Assembly (NCBI RefSeq): GCF_049366555.1
Contig: NZ_JBMMGT010000011.1
Coordinates: 10,243-74,242, forward strand
DNA length: 64,000 nucleotides
Source: Avibacterium volantium_A
GTDB taxonomy: Bacteria; Pseudomonadota; Gammaproteobacteria; Enterobacterales; Pasteurellaceae
Reading direction: 5' to 3'
Shown: positions 62,053-64,000 of the stretch, piece by piece
Layout of the letters: each line of letters starts with the position of its first letter
Position numbering within the stretch: the first letter of the stretch is position 1
Made by a program: the position numbers and the translations under genes
Notes under the pieces: generated by a model
Database searches by the model: none
Seen by the model: the letters and a program-made list of their open reading frames with translations, nothing else
Told to the model about the DNA's origin: nothing

Positions 62053-63017
62053 TTATTAAAACGATAAAAGGCATTGCAACGCCGTTTATTTGGCTACAAA
62101 AACGCTTTAAGCTCTTTTCTCGTGCTGGCAAGGGAGCGTTTTCCGTCTTAAAAAGTGCGGTGCTAAAATTTTCCGTTTTTTCCCTAAAAGCCTTTCAGTG
62201 GATCGCAATTAAAGGTATCAATGGTGTTTTTGCTTCATTACGAAAATTAGTGAGCATTTACGGCATTGCTGCGAAGTGGGCAGGAATTATTGGTTCAAAA
62301 ACTTTTCTTACTTTTAATCTAATGGGAAAAAGTGCGATCAAATTTGGGCGAATTTTTGGTGGGTTGATTGCCACAATGGTGAAAGGGATTTTTACTTTTG
62401 CCAGAGCAATGCTAATGGCAGTTGCGACTAACCCGATTTTACTTGCGATCACCGTGATTATTGGCTTAATCGCTTTACTCATTATTTACTGGGACGATGT
62501 CAAGCGGATCGCCCTTGCGGTTTGGGAAGCCATTTCAGCTAAAGCCAGCGAGATTTGGGCGGCGATTACCACATCCGCCGATGAAATGTGGGAAGGTATC
62601 AAAAACAAAGCAAGTGAGATTTGGGAGGGGGTGAAAACCACCGCAACCAATAAATGGAATGAGGTAACGAACAGCTTTAAAAATGCGTGGCAAAAATCCA
62701 TTGATACCGTAGTGGGCTGGTTTGAAAGCCTAATACCAAGTTGGATCAAAGATTTGTTTTCAAGCGGGGCTAAAGCTGAGGTGAATGTAACAGGGGCGGC
62801 GATGGTTACGCCAACAAGCCAATATGTACAGCCAACTAGCACATTACCAAGCTATACAAAATATGGTGGAAATATGCAATCTACCGTTACGCAAACGAAT
62901 AACTTCAATATTCAAGGCACAACCAATCCGGCAGGGGTCGCCAATGCGGTATCAGGAAAGCTCAAACAGAACCGCCCTGCCCCTTTTGGTGTGGGTTCAA
63001 TTGAATATGCGGGATAA
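61916..63017 (+). pseudogene. Phage tail tape-measure protein, C-terminal remnant, frameshifted
   Basis: Two consecutive frames together read as the C-terminal part of a tape-measure protein. The first (61916-62059: SLFTPVTWLFKLIKGGFKGV) is shifted by a 22-base tandem duplication (62029-62072). The second continues to 63017 (GGLIATMVKGIFTFARAML, LLAITVIIGLIALLIIYWDD, then KASEIWEGVKTTATNKW). The long amphipathic and hydrophobic segments with late tryptophan-rich repeats are typical of this family. A TGA at 61913 and loss of similarity upstream mark a truncation. An uptake signal at 62154 falls inside it. Confidence 0.7.
62029..62072. repeat. Tandem duplication of 22 bases
   Basis: ATTTATTAAAACGATAAAAGGC occurs twice in a row, apart from one differing base at the extreme left edge. 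Removing one copy restores a continuous tape-measure frame (VANPFIKTIKGIATPFIWLQ), so the duplication is a disabling mutation. Confidence 0.85.
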
Positions 63018-63056
63018 AAGTGCGGTCAGTTTTGACTGCGCTTTTTTAATCGAAAA

Positions 63057-63356
63057 TCAAATTTTAAAGATACGGGTTTCTCCCATTGGCATATCAATCG
63101 CAAGGCTGAGTTTTCCGCCCATTATTTCAACATAACGCTTGAGCGTGGAAAGGCGTAAGTCATTTCCTCGTTGCTCAATTTGAGCGACGGCAGGTTGTGA
63201 AATACCAAGGGCTTCAGCCAGTTGTTTTTGTGAGATTTCCATTTCTTGACGAATGAGTGAAAGACCTGATTCCAATAGTAGTTCATCAGTCATTCTTTCT
63301 ATGTCTTTGCGATCTTCTGGGGAAAATTCATCTAAGAATTGCTCAAATGTTTTCAT
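63057..63356 (-). CDS. higA: HigA-like antitoxin (XRE family)
   Basis: A 99-residue antitoxin with a central XRE helix-turn-helix (ISQKQLAEALGISQPAVAQI, about 42-62) and a C-terminal segment DLRLSTLKRYVEIMGGKL. It starts one base after the toxin stop, giving the toxin-first order typical of HigBA loci. It probably represses the pair through the palindrome at 63728-63743. Confidence 0.88.
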   Translation of the reverse strand: MKTFEQFLDEFSPEDRKDIERMTDELLLESGLSLIRQEMEISQKQLAEALGISQPAVAQIEQRGNDLRLSTLKRYVEIMGGKLSLAIDMPMGETRIFKI

Positions 63357-63357
63357 A

Positions 63358-63717
63358 TTATTTCTCTAAGTTTGCTAAATAAGTAGTGAATTCAGTATCT
63401 GCCAATGCAATCATTCGTTTGTAAAACCGTTTATCGTTACTTTTATCACCAGCGCATAGCACGATAGCTTGACGTAATGGATCAAATGCAAAAAACGTCC
63501 TTAAAGGTTTTCCGTGATGCTGGATACGTAGCTCTTTCATATTGGGATATTGTGATCCTTTAATCGTGTCTGCATAGGGACGAGATAGTTCAGGACCAGT
63601 TATTTTTAATAGATTGAGTGCAGCAGCAACACTTTTCTTTGTTGGAATATCCTGCTGATCAAGCCAATTTGAAAAACAATCTGTAAAGAGAATATTCCAC
63701 TGATGATTTACAGCCAT
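63358..63717 (-). CDS. higB: HigB/Gp49-like RelE-superfamily toxin
   Basis: Probable ribosome-dependent mRNA interferase. Family motifs: WNILFTDCFSNWLDQQ at the N terminus, MKELRIQHHGKPLRTFFAFD in the centre, LCAGDKSNDKRFYKRMIALA near the C terminus. I prefer the ATG at 63717 (119 residues). An ATG four codons earlier lies within the operator and about a dozen bases from the predicted transcript start, leaving no room for a ribosome-binding site. Confidence 0.87.
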   Translation of the reverse strand: MAVNHQWNILFTDCFSNWLDQQDIPTKKSVAAALNLLKITGPELSRPYADTIKGSQYPNMKELRIQHHGKPLRTFFAFDPLRQAIVLCAGDKSNDKRFYKRMIALADTEFTTYLANLEK

Positions 63718-63727
63718 TATTTGCACC

Positions 63728-63777
63728 ATAAGCTATAGCTTATGTATAAATTATAACTTATTATCTTGAGCTGTCAA
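63728..63777 (-). promoter_or_regulatory. Promoter and palindromic operator of the higBA-like pair
   Basis: On the minus strand TTGACA (63772-63777) and TATAAT (63750-63755) are both perfect consensus boxes with 16-base spacing. A perfect 16-base palindrome, ATAAGCTATAGCTTAT (63728-63743), covers the expected transcription start, the usual arrangement for antitoxin autorepression. Confidence 0.8.
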
Positions 63778-63782
63778 TTATT

Positions 63783-64000
63783 ATGAGCATAGTAAACCTT
63801 TTATTTTCCGCCCTTGTGGGCAAACGTACAACGATTGGCGTGTTAGAGCTTGATGCCCTTTTGACGGAAAGCACCTCATTAAGTAGTCAAATCACGGAAT
63901 ATCCCGTTGAAGACGGCACGGTAATTTCCGATCACATCACGCAAGAAAGTGAACGCTTGAGTTTAAGCGGAGTGATTACCAGTGCGGGGACATTATTTAA
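63783..64000 (+). CDS. Phage tail protein, Dit-like N terminus, partial
   Basis: Opens MSIVNLLFSALVGKRTTIGV and runs off the right edge after 72 codons. ITEYPVEDGTVISDHITQES and the following LSLSGVI resemble the N-terminal domain of Dit-like phage tail/baseplate proteins, which often lie just after the tape-measure gene. The frame begins only six bases from the -35 box of the antisense toxin promoter and lacks a clear ribosome-binding site. It may have lost its native upstream region to the toxin-antitoxin insertion. Confidence 0.65.
   Translation, partial: MSIVNLLFSALVGKRTTIGVLELDALLTESTSLSSQITEYPVEDGTVISDHITQESERLSLSGVITSAGTLF

Larger units (their letters stand above)
59168..64000. mobile_element. 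Left part of a degraded prophage integrated at tRNA-Leu
   Basis: The region begins at the tRNA 3' end and contains an integrase, an excisionase-like HTH gene, an SPFH lipoprotein gene, a broken tail tape-measure gene, a toxin-antitoxin pair and the start of a tail protein gene. It runs off the window. No repressor, replication, head or terminase genes lie between the integrase and the tail genes, so an internal deletion is likely. The attL core was not identified by repeat matching because attR is outside. Confidence 0.8.

Overview
The window is a chromosomal segment of a Pasteurellaceae bacterium. The core 9-mer of the Haemophilus-type DNA uptake signal (AAGTGCGGT or its complement) occurs throughout, both inside genes and as inverted pairs that act as terminators. 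Gene content and order also match the family: parE/parC, letAB-proQ-prc, ldtD-mepK-gloC, rsmI/lpoA-yraN-diaA-dolP, yciO-rluB-cysB, lolCDE, nth-rsxEGDCBA, argR-mdh and lptFG. The genus cannot be fixed from the sequence alone; a Haemophilus/Aggregatibacter/Avibacterium/Pasteurella-like organism fits.

Layout. 1-5.8 kb: a partial yjjI, then parE and parC with a periplasmic copper nitrite reductase (aniA/nirK type) inserted between them. 5.9-13.1 kb: the lipid-transport pair letA-letB, divergent from proQ and prc, with an undescribed 27-codon membrane miniprotein gene and its own terminator between them. 13.1-16.1 kb: murein enzymes ldtD and mepK, and gloC. 16.1-19.3 kb: an accessory surface module, a Slam outer-membrane translocon and a coiled-coil/TbpB-barrel surface lipoprotein whose gene carries a one-base deletion and a 15-A tract upstream. 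19.3-23.8 kb: a TRAP-TAXI transporter with a universal stress protein, separated by a 265-bp element with perfect 30-bp terminal inverted repeats. 24.1-24.9 kb: a ComEA-like HhH protein with a long lysine/alanine-rich linker. 24.9-29.2 kb: the lpoA cluster and rsmI. 29.2-36.4 kb: yciO, rluB, cysB, a 2-hydroxyacid dehydrogenase and lolCDE. 36.3-40.7 kb: aroG behind a TrpR-type operator, cra/fruR, sanA, and metX behind MetJ boxes. 40.7-48.8 kb: an NSS transporter, nth and the rsx electron-transport operon. 49-58.8 kb: yfcH, argR, mdh, gntR, a second palindromic element, selD, pepA, lptF, lptG and a MscS channel. 59.1 kb to the end: tRNA-Leu(CAA) carrying a degraded prophage.

The prophage encodes an integrase, an excisionase-like protein, a 32-residue membrane peptide, an SPFH-domain lipoprotein, a broken tape-measure gene, a HigBA-like toxin-antitoxin pair inserted antisense in the tail module, and the start of a Dit-like tail gene.

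Most of the window is ordinary housekeeping. The least explained parts are the Slam/coiled-coil lipoprotein locus, the two related palindromic elements, the small membrane protein upstream of proQ, the ComEA variant and the prophage SPFH/miniprotein cassette. Several start codons were moved inward from the longest reading frame on the basis of ribosome-binding sites and family N-termini (ldtD, lpoA, cysB, the 2-hydroxyacid dehydrogenase, lolD, gntR, mscS, the SPFH gene and the toxin).
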